Source of the DNA: an uncultured Clostridia bacterium | GTDB lineage: Bacteria > Bacillota > Clostridia > Christensenellales > UBA1242 | DNA length: 64,000 nucleotides | Reading direction: 5' to 3' | Assembly: GCA_947649575.1 (NCBI GenBank) | Contig: CANSRZ010000002.1 | Coordinates: 132,049 to 196,048, forward strand | Part shown: piece by piece, positions 39,962-47,607 of the stretch | How the letters are laid out: each line of letters begins with the position of its first letter | Numbering within the stretch: position 1 is the stretch's first letter | Notes under the pieces: generated by a model | What the model was told of the DNA's origin: nothing | The model's database searches: none | What the model saw: the letters and a program-made list of their open reading frames with translations, nothing else | Translations under genes and position numbers: made by a program

Positions 39962-41254
39962 ATGGTATTTGATGATTGTGAATATTTGGGCTATGACCAA
40001 GCGTTAGCCTATGACCTTTGGTGTCATTACATGTTTGAAAAGCGTTCCAGTTTGACAAGAGATAGAATTAATAGAGGAGTGCATAAGGACAATCATTTAA
40101 GAGTTACAACTAGAGATGAACTGAGAGCTTTGCTGAGAGAGTGCGTGGTAACAACGCCTCAAAGTTTGGCAAAGTCTTTTACAAGTTTTCACCATTGGCC
40201 AGATAAAAAGGGGAATGAAGGAACTGCAAGGAAGTATCTTCTTTTAGTTAACTTTATTGACTCGACTGGGGTGGAAGACAAGTATAGGCTAAGTGATAAA
40301 GTTATTGACAGCTTTGAAAGTGAATTAGATTTAGTGAATTTTCTTTTCTCTGGAGCGCATCAAGATCGCTGCGCAACTGTGTTTCATCACAGAGAGTATT
40401 ATAATTATCCAGGTTGGCATGGCTATTATGAAGAAGAAAGCCACAAGGGATACACTGATTATTGGAATTATATTAGAATTGAAGAATTAATTGATTGGGA
40501 TACTGTATATACACATACTTTACCGTATGGAAAGTCAATCAAAAGTATTAAAAAAATTATGTCACATGCATCTCATCTATTTTTTAATTTTGAAAAAGAT
40601 AAAAAAATAAAGATAAACTGTAATGATATATTAAAGGAAAATCAAAAAAAAGATTTTTCAGGCATGGAATATTCTTTGAAAACTGGACTTTTGAATGCTT
40701 ATAGAAAAGCAATGATACCTTATTTAAGTAAATATGCTACAAAAACTGATGGTGTTGATATTTTCCCTAAAATTAAATATAGAGAAGATATTGAAGGGGC
40801 AGCAAATGATATGCTTATAACAAAGGACATGCTTGCTGCTCAGTATGCATGGCTTTTGAAACAGAATTATGTATCAGCTGAGGAAATAAGTGCAAATGTA
40901 AATTGTGCGGGGGAATATTTAAATGCAATTTTAAAATATAATCCAACAATTCCTCTTAAAAAAGCAAGAGTAGCTTACAATAAAGTTTATTATAAATTGG
41001 ATACAGATTTTTCAAAATTTAAATCAACCATGGATGTTTACAACTTTATTGTAAAAAGCGGAAAGTTTGACAATTTGAATACAAGGCAAACTGAAAGGGA
41101 CAAAAACCGAGTTGTTAAAACAAATACATGTGACCCAAAGCCAAAAATGCAAGATGATACAGGAAGTGTTGAATGGCATTTGGAAGTGGATGATTTCTTT
41201 AATAGTGAAAAATTGCCTTATCAATCAAATTCCGAGATAAAAATTGAAAAATAA
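39962..41254 (+). CDS. Unknown 430-residue protein under tight operator control
   Basis: The product starts MVFDDCEYLGYDQALAYDLW. The N-terminal third has a helical part with a TTPQSLAKSFTSFHHW motif and an RKYLLLVNFIDSTGVEDKYR segment; the centre is rich in Tyr, His and Trp (ATVFHHREYYNYPGWHGYYE); the C-terminal half is helical and basic, ending in a charged tail. There is no signal peptide, membrane span or known catalytic motif. It lies alone between lemA and a YitT-like gene, is bounded by identical terminators, and has a promoter with two operators. Confidence 0.7.
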   Translation: MVFDDCEYLGYDQALAYDLWCHYMFEKRSSLTRDRINRGVHKDNHLRVTTRDELRALLRECVVTTPQSLAKSFTSFHHWPDKKGNEGTARKYLLLVNFIDSTGVEDKYRLSDKVIDSFESELDLVNFLFSGAHQDRCATVFHHREYYNYPGWHGYYEEESHKGYTDYWNYIRIEELIDWDTVYTHTLPYGKSIKSIKKIMSHASHLFFNFEKDKKIKINCNDILKENQKKDFSGMEYSLKTGLLNAYRKAMIPYLSKYATKTDGVDIFPKIKYREDIEGAANDMLITKDMLAAQYAWLLKQNYVSAEEISANVNCAGEYLNAILKYNPTIPLKKARVAYNKVYYKLDTDFSKFKSTMDVYNFIVKSGKFDNLNTRQTERDKNRVVKTNTCDPKPKMQDDTGSVEWHLEVDDFFNSEKLPYQSNSEIKIEK

Positions 41255-41281
41255 AAAATCGAGTTTAACACTCGATTTTTT
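41253..41281. terminator. Shared terminator of converging genes (right copy)
   Basis: The hairpin AAAAAATCGAGT/ACTCGATTTTTT is the same as at 39821. It includes the stop codon region of the unknown gene on the plus strand and overlaps the YitT gene end on the minus strand by two bases, so it serves both. Confidence 0.85.
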
Positions 41282-42368
41282 ATTTAGTTTCAGTTTGTTC
41301 AGTTGTGGATTGTTTACATTCAACATTTTCAGATGAATGGAATTTTTTGCCAAACAATTTTTTAGGACGCTCTTTCATTGCATGCAACTCGGTGTCCGCT
41401 TTTGTTATTGGTGGAGCATTTGTGATTTTGTTCTTTTTCACAGACGCCTCTTTCATAAAGTAGCCATCGCCAAGTGTTTCTGTAACTGAGGTTGAAAAAA
41501 CAAATGCGTTTTTATCAGTATCTTTGACAATTTCTTTCATTTCTCTTGCTTGATAGCTTGCAACCAAACAGAGCAGCATTTTCTTTTCTTTGCCAGAAAA
41601 CTTGCCTTGAGCTGGAAGCACTGTTACACCTCTGTTAAAACGTTTTAAAATTTTGTTTGCAATTTCCTCATCTTTGTCGCAGATTATGTAAAATGCCTTT
41701 ACAGTTTTTTTGCCGTCAAGCACCATATCGCAAGTTATGGTGCTGACAACTGAAACAATAACGGCATAAAGTGCAGTTTGCCAACCCTCGGCAATTACTG
41801 TGATAGTTATAACAATAACATTGATGATAAGCACGGCTACACCAGTTTTGATTTTTGGAGCAAATTTATTTATAATGTTTGCTGCGATATCACTTCCGCC
41901 AGTCGAACCTCCCATTCTGAAAGCAAGCCCTTGTCCAGCGCCTGCAATTCCAGCACCAATAATGCTGTATAGCAAACGATAATCAGGGAATTCTTCTGGA
42001 TTTGGAGTTGAAATGACTGGCACTTTGAAGAACTGCATGGCAAGCGAGAAACCAGCAATACCAACCAAAGTTAAAATTACAAACCGCCAGCCAAACAGTT
42101 TTAAAGCTATTAAAAATAGGACGACATTGATGATAAGATAGATAACGGTTACGAGTTCTGGGTGCCCAATGCCTTTGGCAATTAAAAGAGCTATACCGCT
42201 AAGCCCGCTTGGAATAATGTTTGCAGGCACGTAAAAAGTTGGAAAGATCATACCAGAGACCATTGCGCCAAGAAGCACACCAAGCACTTGAACTGCAAAT
42301 CTAAGTTTTTGATTTTTCCTGTATTCATGTCTTAAATTAAGTTTGTTAAAAGTTGCTGATTTTTTCAT
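41280..42368 (-). CDS. YitT/DUF161 family membrane protein
   Basis: The 362-residue product has five to six hydrophobic segments in the first 215 residues with family motifs FPTFYVPANIIPSGLSGIAL and FRMGGSTGGSDIAANIINKF. A DUF2179 domain follows (KAFYIICDKDEEIANKILKR; VTVLPAQGKFSGKEKKMLLC). The C-terminal tail of about 60 residues is basic. The family may be involved in transport; the substrate is unknown. Confidence 0.88.
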   Translation of the reverse strand: MKKSATFNKLNLRHEYRKNQKLRFAVQVLGVLLGAMVSGMIFPTFYVPANIIPSGLSGIALLIAKGIGHPELVTVIYLIINVVLFLIALKLFGWRFVILTLVGIAGFSLAMQFFKVPVISTPNPEEFPDYRLLYSIIGAGIAGAGQGLAFRMGGSTGGSDIAANIINKFAPKIKTGVAVLIINVIVITITVIAEGWQTALYAVIVSVVSTITCDMVLDGKKTVKAFYIICDKDEEIANKILKRFNRGVTVLPAQGKFSGKEKKMLLCLVASYQAREMKEIVKDTDKNAFVFSTSVTETLGDGYFMKEASVKKNKITNAPPITKADTELHAMKERPKKLFGKKFHSSENVECKQSTTEQTETK

Positions 42369-42430
42369 GATTATAATATATCACAAAAATTAAAAATGTC
42401 ATATTATTTTTTGCAAATTTTACATAAAAT

Positions 42431-42459
42431 TTGACTTTTTTCTATAATAATATTACAAT
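42431..42459 (+). promoter_or_regulatory. Lipid-kinase promoter, leaderless arrangement
   Basis: TTGACT (42431-42436), 17-base spacer, TACAAT (42454-42459). The ATG at 42466 is seven bases after the -10 with no ribosome site. Confidence 0.75.
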
Positions 42460-42465
42460 AAAAGT

Positions 42466-43371
42466 ATGAAATGTCTATATATTTACAATCCATACAGTGG
42501 CAAAAGTAAAGCGGAAAAGAAGAAAGAGTATATTGTTAGCATGCTTTCACAGCATTTTTCACAACTGGAAGTTGTTAAAACAGAGCGCCCAGGTCATGCC
42601 AAAGAACTAGCTGAGGCAAGCTGCGGGCAATATGATTATCTTGTTGTTGCTGGCGGAGACGGAACTCTTAATGAAGTTGTTAACGGATTGGCTGAGAAAG
42701 ATAATAAGCCAATTTTGGGATATATTCCTCTTGGAACAGTCAACGATTTTGCTCATTCAGTTGGCATCCCTCGTTCAATAAAAGGCGCAATCAAAACAAT
42801 AATTTCTGGCACTCCTATTCAGCACGAGATTTTTAAAGCAGGCGAGCGTTATGGCGTTTATGTTTGTGCAATGGGTGTTGGCACTTCGTCTAGTTATACA
42901 ACAAAGCAGAAAGTTAAGAAAAAACTTGGCAAGTCGGCTTACTTTTTGGACGGATTTTTTAAATTGTTCAACACAAAAACAATTCCTCTTACAATTGAGT
43001 TCGAGGGTGGCAAAATTCAAAGTTCTTTTGGGTTGATGCTTGCAATAAATTCAAAATATGTGGCAAGCTTTAAACTGAATAAAAATTTTAGATTTAATGA
43101 CGGATATGTTGACTTTGTGATTGTTGAAGATAAACACAAAAAAGTGAAATTTCCAGCACTTTTAACGATTGCACGATTGCTTGCATTTGGAATAGGTGGC
43201 AAACATGCAAAAAGAACAACAAGGCTAAGGCTGAAAAAGTTTACGATGACTCTTCCAAAAGATGCGATTGTCAATCTTGACGGCGAGGGCATGAAGTTTA
43301 AAGAGGGCAAGTTTGATTTTGAAGTTATTCAAAACGGATTACAAATTATAGTTAAAAATAAAGAGCGTTAG
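42466..43371 (+). CDS. Diacylglycerol/lipid kinase family protein
   Basis: The start MKCLYIYNPYSGKSKAEKKK and the nucleotide motif VVAGGDGTLNEVVNGL near residue 63, with LGYIPLGTVNDFAHSVGIP, define the DagK/YegS family. Members phosphorylate diacylglycerol or related lipids using ATP and help recycle lipids from lipoteichoic acid synthesis. The C-terminal beta domain includes AIVNLDGEGMKF. About 301 residues, as expected. Confidence 0.92.
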   Translation: MKCLYIYNPYSGKSKAEKKKEYIVSMLSQHFSQLEVVKTERPGHAKELAEASCGQYDYLVVAGGDGTLNEVVNGLAEKDNKPILGYIPLGTVNDFAHSVGIPRSIKGAIKTIISGTPIQHEIFKAGERYGVYVCAMGVGTSSSYTTKQKVKKKLGKSAYFLDGFFKLFNTKTIPLTIEFEGGKIQSSFGLMLAINSKYVASFKLNKNFRFNDGYVDFVIVEDKHKKVKFPALLTIARLLAFGIGGKHAKRTTRLRLKKFTMTLPKDAIVNLDGEGMKFKEGKFDFEVIQNGLQIIVKNKER

Positions 43372-43406
43372 TCAGTTACTTTTGAAACTAGCGAAATAAG
43401 TAAAGA

Positions 43407-43441
43407 AAAACATAGATAAAACAATCTATGTTTTCTTTTTT
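43407..43441 (+). terminator. Terminator after the lipid-kinase gene
   Basis: AAAACATAGAT pairs with ATCTATGTTTT over AAAACA, followed by CTTTTTT. Confidence 0.8.
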
Positions 43442-43571
43442 ACCCTTACTCTCTCTTAACTGCCAAACAAATGAATATCTCTGCCGTTGTCATAGGTTGC
43501 CGTGAAAAGCACTAAACTTTCAAATCTTATGGCACTTGCCTTGACCTTGACAAAAAAGAATATTCGTTTAG

Positions 43572-43724
43572 ACTAGAATAATTGAGAGAAGAAAACAAAA
43601 AGCAAAAGAGCGGTGTGCGTTACGCTCTGCCAGCAACCGCTCCTTTGCAAAAAATTAGGTTTTAGGCGTGTGCTTGTATGGCGAGGCAAAGCCGAGCCAC
43701 TTGTATAACCAAGCACACGCCTAA
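43572..43724. repeat. GC-rich double-palindrome element
   Basis: Two hairpins lie in an otherwise AT-rich gap. The first pairs GAGCGGT (43608-43614) with ACCGCTC (43636-43642). The second pairs 15 perfect bases, TTAGGCGTGTGCTTG (43662-43676) with 43710-43724, and its loop holds the nested palindrome GGCGAGGCAAAGCCGAGCC. No gene is present. It resembles a repetitive extragenic palindrome, a small mobile element or a structured RNA. Confidence 0.65.
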
Positions 43725-43823
43725 GTGCCAATTAGAAGAAATTTTATAAAAAATTAAAAAAAAGTTATTGAAATTTTAATATCACTATGTTATAATAAAG
43801 ATGTTAAAAATAAAGGAGTAGTT

Positions 43824-44093
43824 ATGACGATACAAGAATTATATAATTTTTTAGGTGATTTTATTAAAAAACATCCAAAATGCAAAGACCAAAGCATAAT
43901 GGTAAAAAATTTAAATGATGAATCCACTTGGGAGGAAGTTACTATCGTATCAGATACAGTTGTGGAGTCTTGTCCCCAATATGGTTCACCTCTTTATTTG
44001 CATTCAAAATCTCAAGAAGAAGTTACTAAAAAATACCAAGATAAATTAAAGAAACATTACGACGATGACGATGAGTATGATTTTTATATTTAG
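43824..44093 (+). CDS. Small hypothetical acidic protein (89 aa)
   Basis: The product MTIQELYNFLGDFIKKHPKC ends in KKHYDDDDEYDFYI. It has a ribosome site AAAGGAG, a TATAAT-like -10 upstream and its own terminator, so it is a single-gene unit. Unknown function. Confidence 0.65.
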   Translation: MTIQELYNFLGDFIKKHPKCKDQSIMVKNLNDESTWEEVTIVSDTVVESCPQYGSPLYLHSKSQEEVTKKYQDKLKKHYDDDDEYDFYI

Positions 44094-44098
44094 TTTAT

Positions 44099-44131
44099 AA
44101 AAAATGATGTCAATTTTGACATCATTTTTTT
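44099..44131. terminator. Terminator after the small acidic gene
   Basis: AAAATGATGTCAA pairs with TTGACATCATTTT and is followed by a T run. Confidence 0.85.
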
Positions 44132-44219
44132 GCTAGTTTCAAAGTTTACAGTCCTTAAGCTCTTTTTTTTGTTGATTAAAAGATAAAATTTTAGGGCATA
44201 AATGTTTTGGAGGTTATTT

Positions 44220-45467
44220 ATGACATTTAATCCGTTTAACGAGAAGCCAAAGAAGATGGAAAGCATAATTATGAACTGGAACATGCTTGCGCCTAAGCCA
44301 TACAATAAAGATGAAGTTGACCCATATACTCGCGTGAGATGTATTTTGATGAATGGCACTGAATATGAAGCAGTTTGGAGCAAACATCATTTTAACAGGC
44401 ATGCTGATAATAATGATGTGAGAAGAGAGGTGGCATTGATTCGCAGAAGTGAACAACAGCAACAAAAGCTGATTTCCGCATTAAAGCCAGCCGATGAAAA
44501 TTTGCTTGAAACAACTATGGGCTATGAACAGCTAGCAGTTGATTTGACAGCAATATTAGCTCAGCGTGCAAAAGATAAGCATGTAAAAGAGGCACTTAAC
44601 TTTGCACTCTTGGAAGATTTTGACCATCTTTATCGCTATGCTAATTTGCTTGAAACCGACATGGGCGAGCATGCCGAAAAATATGTTGGAGATTATACAG
44701 AAATCATGCCAGGCAGACCAACAATTGCTCATCATCGTCATCCATATGATTCAATCAAAAACCCGATTGATAACAAGATTGCAGACCCGATTTCAAAGTG
44801 CGATGTTATGATTATCACGGCTGCTGAACAACAGACTATGAATTATTATATGAACCTTGGCGCGTTCTACAAAAATCAAATGGGAAGAGAACTTTACGCA
44901 GAAATTGGCATGGTGGAAGAACAGCATGTATCTCAATATGGCTCACTTATCGACCCAAATGCGTCTATGTGTGAGGATATGCTTATGCACGAGTATGTTG
45001 AGTGTTATTTATATTATTCAATGCTTAATGATGAGACTGACAAAAATATCAAACAAATTTGGGAAATGCTTTTTGAGCAAGAACTTGCACATCTTCATCA
45101 AGCGGTCAAGATGATAAGAACTTATGAGAAAAAAGATTGGAGTGATGTTATCCCTGACGGCAATTTCCCAAAGCTTATCTCTTTCCATGAAAACAAAGAA
45201 TATGTAAGAAGCGTGCTTGGCAGAACTGTAACTTTAACAGCAGACAGAGAAAAATATATTGATATTAGCAAACTTTCAAAAACTGCAAATTTCTATAAAT
45301 ATCAAAACAAGGTCAATGCTAAGCCGAAAGAGGAAGCAGGGCACGTTGTGATTGAACAGCATATCGACCGCTTTGGCGAGGATTATCGTGTCCAAGATAA
45401 AGAACATCCAGTTAAAGCATTAAGAAGCAGAACAGAGGATAATTTTACAATAGGTAGACAGGCTTAG
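44220..45467 (+). CDS. Ferritin-like di-iron domain protein
   Basis: The start at 44220 has GGAGG. Helices carry metal-ligand patterns of ferritin-like proteins: MGYEQLAVDL, LLEDFDHLYRYANLL, GMVEEQHVSQYGSLI, MHEYVECYLYYS and LFEQELAHLHQAV, giving paired Glu and His residues suited to a di-iron site. The 415-residue length and a second partial bundle set it apart from classical rubrerythrin; no rubredoxin cysteines are present. A role in oxidative-stress defence is possible. Confidence 0.7.
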   Translation: MTFNPFNEKPKKMESIIMNWNMLAPKPYNKDEVDPYTRVRCILMNGTEYEAVWSKHHFNRHADNNDVRREVALIRRSEQQQQKLISALKPADENLLETTMGYEQLAVDLTAILAQRAKDKHVKEALNFALLEDFDHLYRYANLLETDMGEHAEKYVGDYTEIMPGRPTIAHHRHPYDSIKNPIDNKIADPISKCDVMIITAAEQQTMNYYMNLGAFYKNQMGRELYAEIGMVEEQHVSQYGSLIDPNASMCEDMLMHEYVECYLYYSMLNDETDKNIKQIWEMLFEQELAHLHQAVKMIRTYEKKDWSDVIPDGNFPKLISFHENKEYVRSVLGRTVTLTADREKYIDISKLSKTANFYKYQNKVNAKPKEEAGHVVIEQHIDRFGEDYRVQDKEHPVKALRSRTEDNFTIGRQA

Positions 45468-45478
45468 CCTGTCTTTTT
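45457..45478 (+). terminator. Terminator overlapping the ferritin-like stop
   Basis: GACAGGC-TTA-GCCTGTC is followed by TTTTT; the TAG stop lies inside the loop and stem. Confidence 0.85.
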
Positions 45479-45581
45479 GCTTAATAACCACAAAAAGTAT
45501 ACAAAAAGCAATAAAACTCTACGGATAGTAGGGAAAAATTGTTTTTTGGTATGATATAATATTTACGTAAAGGAGGTCAAT

Positions 45582-46193
45582 ATGGATTTGCAAAAGACGG
45601 GAAATTTCATAGCTCAGCAAAGAAAAGCTAAAAATTTAACGCAAGCAAAGTTGGCAGAAAAGCTTCATGTAAGTGAAAAAACTGTGTCAAAGTGGGAGTG
45701 TGGCAATGGTTTTCCAGACACAAGTTTAATTATGCCATTATGTGAGGCGTTGGAGATATCTGCCAACGAACTTTTGTCAGCTGAGAAAATAAATGATAAT
45801 CAATATAAAGAATATGCTGAGCACAATCTTGTTACTTTGCAGGCTAAAAATACAAAGAATACAAAATTATTGTTTTTGCTTGAATGGGTGTTAGGCTTAA
45901 CAACATCAGTTTTCTTTATGATTTTAATTTTTATAGCATCTTTTTGTGAGTTGGCAACAGGTTGGCGAATAGGATTGATTATTATAGGCTTTTTACAATT
46001 TATTGTAGGCGTGGGGTTCTGTTTGCGAATAGAAAAAGAAGCAGGCTTTTATGAATGCGGTCATTGTCATGAAAAATATATTCCGACATATAAACAAGTT
46101 TTGTTTTCAATGCATCATGGACGAAACCGTTATATGAAATGTCCAAAATGCGGAAAATATTCTTGGAACAAAAAAGTCATAAATAAAGATTAA
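45582..46193 (+). CDS. XRE-family regulator with membrane segments and zinc ribbon
   Basis: Residues 6-60 are a helix-turn-helix of the XRE type (IAQQRKAKNLTQAKLAEKLH, then VSEKTVSKWECGNGFPD). Two hydrophobic segments follow (about 90-115 and 122-145), then a zinc ribbon with CGHC and CPKC. A DNA-binding domain tethered to the membrane suggests it senses the envelope state. The start follows AAAGGAGG. Confidence 0.85.
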   Translation: MDLQKTGNFIAQQRKAKNLTQAKLAEKLHVSEKTVSKWECGNGFPDTSLIMPLCEALEISANELLSAEKINDNQYKEYAEHNLVTLQAKNTKNTKLLFLLEWVLGLTTSVFFMILIFIASFCELATGWRIGLIIIGFLQFIVGVGFCLRIEKEAGFYECGHCHEKYIPTYKQVLFSMHHGRNRYMKCPKCGKYSWNKKVINKD

Positions 46194-46253
46194 AAATTAA
46201 CGTTTATTTGATACTGTTGTAACAAAAATTTGCTTTTGGAAATATTTAACTAT

Positions 46254-46733
46254 ATGGTTAAAGAATATAATCGACTTAAAGCAACAGAGTATGCTCAAAA
46301 ATGGGCATTGAGTGCAAATCCAGAGTATTATCACTTTGGCGGAATAGGTGGAGATTGCACAAACTTTATTTCTCAGTGCTTGTTGGCGGGTGGCGGAGTT
46401 ATGAACTATGATAAAATTAATGGCTGGTTTTATAATTCTGTCAACAGCCGTTCGCCCAGCTGGACGAGTGTTGCATATCTGCAAAAATTTTTATTGAACA
46501 ATAAAGAAATAGGGCCTTTTGCAAGTTTATATAATATCAATAATTTGCAAATAGGTGATTTAATTCAACTTCGCCAAAACCCAACCCATTTTAATCATAC
46601 GCTTATCATAACGCGTATTACAGGCAATCAGATTTATGTCTGCGCTCACAGCAATGACGCTTTGAATAAGCCACTGTCAAGTTATCAATATTTTCAAGCG
46701 CAGGGCATTCATATAGAGGGCATCCGCAAATAA
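46254..46733 (+). CDS. Amidase_6-like (putative Cys/His hydrolase) protein
   Basis: The start MVKEYNRLKATEYAQKWALS and the CTNFISQCLLAGG motif with a likely catalytic Cys, followed by a late FNHTLIITRITGNQIYVCAH with His, fit the putative amidase domain family (Amidase_6), which often has papain-like cell-wall or peptide hydrolase features. There is no signal peptide. The ATG at 46254 has no ribosome site; a TTG at 46230 could be a longer start. It lies behind the XRE regulator. Confidence 0.75.
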   Translation: MVKEYNRLKATEYAQKWALSANPEYYHFGGIGGDCTNFISQCLLAGGGVMNYDKINGWFYNSVNSRSPSWTSVAYLQKFLLNNKEIGPFASLYNINNLQIGDLIQLRQNPTHFNHTLIITRITGNQIYVCAHSNDALNKPLSSYQYFQAQGIHIEGIRK

Positions 46734-46763
46734 AAAGCTTAGATAGAAATATCTAGGCTTTTT
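46732..46763 (+). terminator. Terminator after the amidase-like gene
   Basis: AAAAAGCTTAGAT pairs with ATCTAGGCTTTTT around a short loop. Confidence 0.8.
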
Positions 46764-46846
46764 GTTGACAAACTGTCAAAATTAATATATAATTAAGCAA
46801 AATAAAGGCAAGGGAGTTATAAGTTCAGTCTTTATTTATAATCCGT

Positions 46847-46928
46847 GTGGATATGGCGGAATGGCAGACGCGCTGGATTTAGGTTCCAGTGGGAAACCGT
46901 GCAGGTTCAAGTCCTGTTATCCACACCA
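46847..46928 (+). tRNA. tRNA-Leu (TAG)
   Basis: Acceptor GTGGATA/TATCCAC, A73 and an encoded CCA. The anticodon stem CTGGA/TCCAG closes TTTAGGT (anticodon TAG), a variable arm GTGGGAAACCGT-type stem follows, and the T-loop is TTCAAGT. A class II tRNA of normal length. Confidence 0.95.
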
Positions 46929-46957
46929 AGTTTGGTGTAGTGATTTATAAATATAAT

Positions 46958-46986
46958 AAAAAAGACATTTTTCAATGTCTTTTTTG
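46958..46986. terminator. Bidirectional terminator after tRNA-Leu
   Basis: AAAAAAGACATT pairs with AATGTCTTTTTT over TTTC; it serves the tRNA and the converging membrane-protein gene. Confidence 0.85.
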
Positions 46987-47493
46987 TTATTCTTCTTTCT
47001 TTTTCTTTTTAAAATTCTTTTTGCGTCTTGGTGAGAAGATGAGCGCAAGTAAACTTGCTCCAAAGGCTGCAACAAGGCCATAGCCAATTGTTCCGCGTTC
47101 TAAAATTTCAGCAGCTGTAGATGCATTTGTGCTATCTTTCATAAACATTACATACATAACGCAAGCCACTGCCATAGTTAAGAAAAACATAATTGAAAAG
47201 AATTTTGCCCCAACAAGTCTATTGCTTCCAGCAGCGCGTCCGATAAGGTTAAGCAGTGAGAACAGCATCATAAGTCCGCAGAAAACAAGTGCAATAATCA
47301 AAAAGATGTTCCCAACCATCATAAAAGTGTTTTGACCTTCTTTAAACTCAATCAATTGATAACCTGATGGACCCTCTTTATAAATTGCATTTAAAAGATT
47401 TTTACCCTCGCCAGCATAAGCCCAGAAAGCAGGTTGGTCAAGCAGAACAAAAGTTGCAACACCCAAAAGAATAGCAAAAACTCCAAAAAACAT
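46987..47493 (-). CDS. Four-TM membrane protein with lysine-rich tail (168 aa)
   Basis: Hydrophobic segments lie near residues 1-18, 58-85, 98-115 and 137-155. The C-terminus is strongly basic (RRKKNFKKKKKEE). A conserved-looking outer loop contains GPSGYQLIEFKEGQNTF. No family name can be given. An AAAGGAGG site precedes the start on the minus strand. Confidence 0.65.
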   Translation of the reverse strand: MFFGVFAILLGVATFVLLDQPAFWAYAGEGKNLLNAIYKEGPSGYQLIEFKEGQNTFMMVGNIFLIIALVFCGLMMLFSLLNLIGRAAGSNRLVGAKFFSIMFFLTMAVACVMYVMFMKDSTNASTAAEILERGTIGYGLVAAFGASLLALIFSPRRKKNFKKKKKEE

Positions 47494-47560
47494 ATCAAAA
47501 CCTCCTTTGTAATTATTTATATAATATCATAAAATAGAAATTTGTCAACATAAATTTAAG

Positions 47561-47595
47561 AAAAAGGGCTAAAAATATCAAATTTTAGCCTTTTT
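47561..47595. terminator. Terminator after gpmI
   Basis: AAAAAGGGCTAAAA pairs with TTTTAGCCTTTTT over about seven bases, downstream of the minus-strand gpmI. Confidence 0.8.
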
Positions 47596-47607
47596 GTTGT
47601 TGAATAA

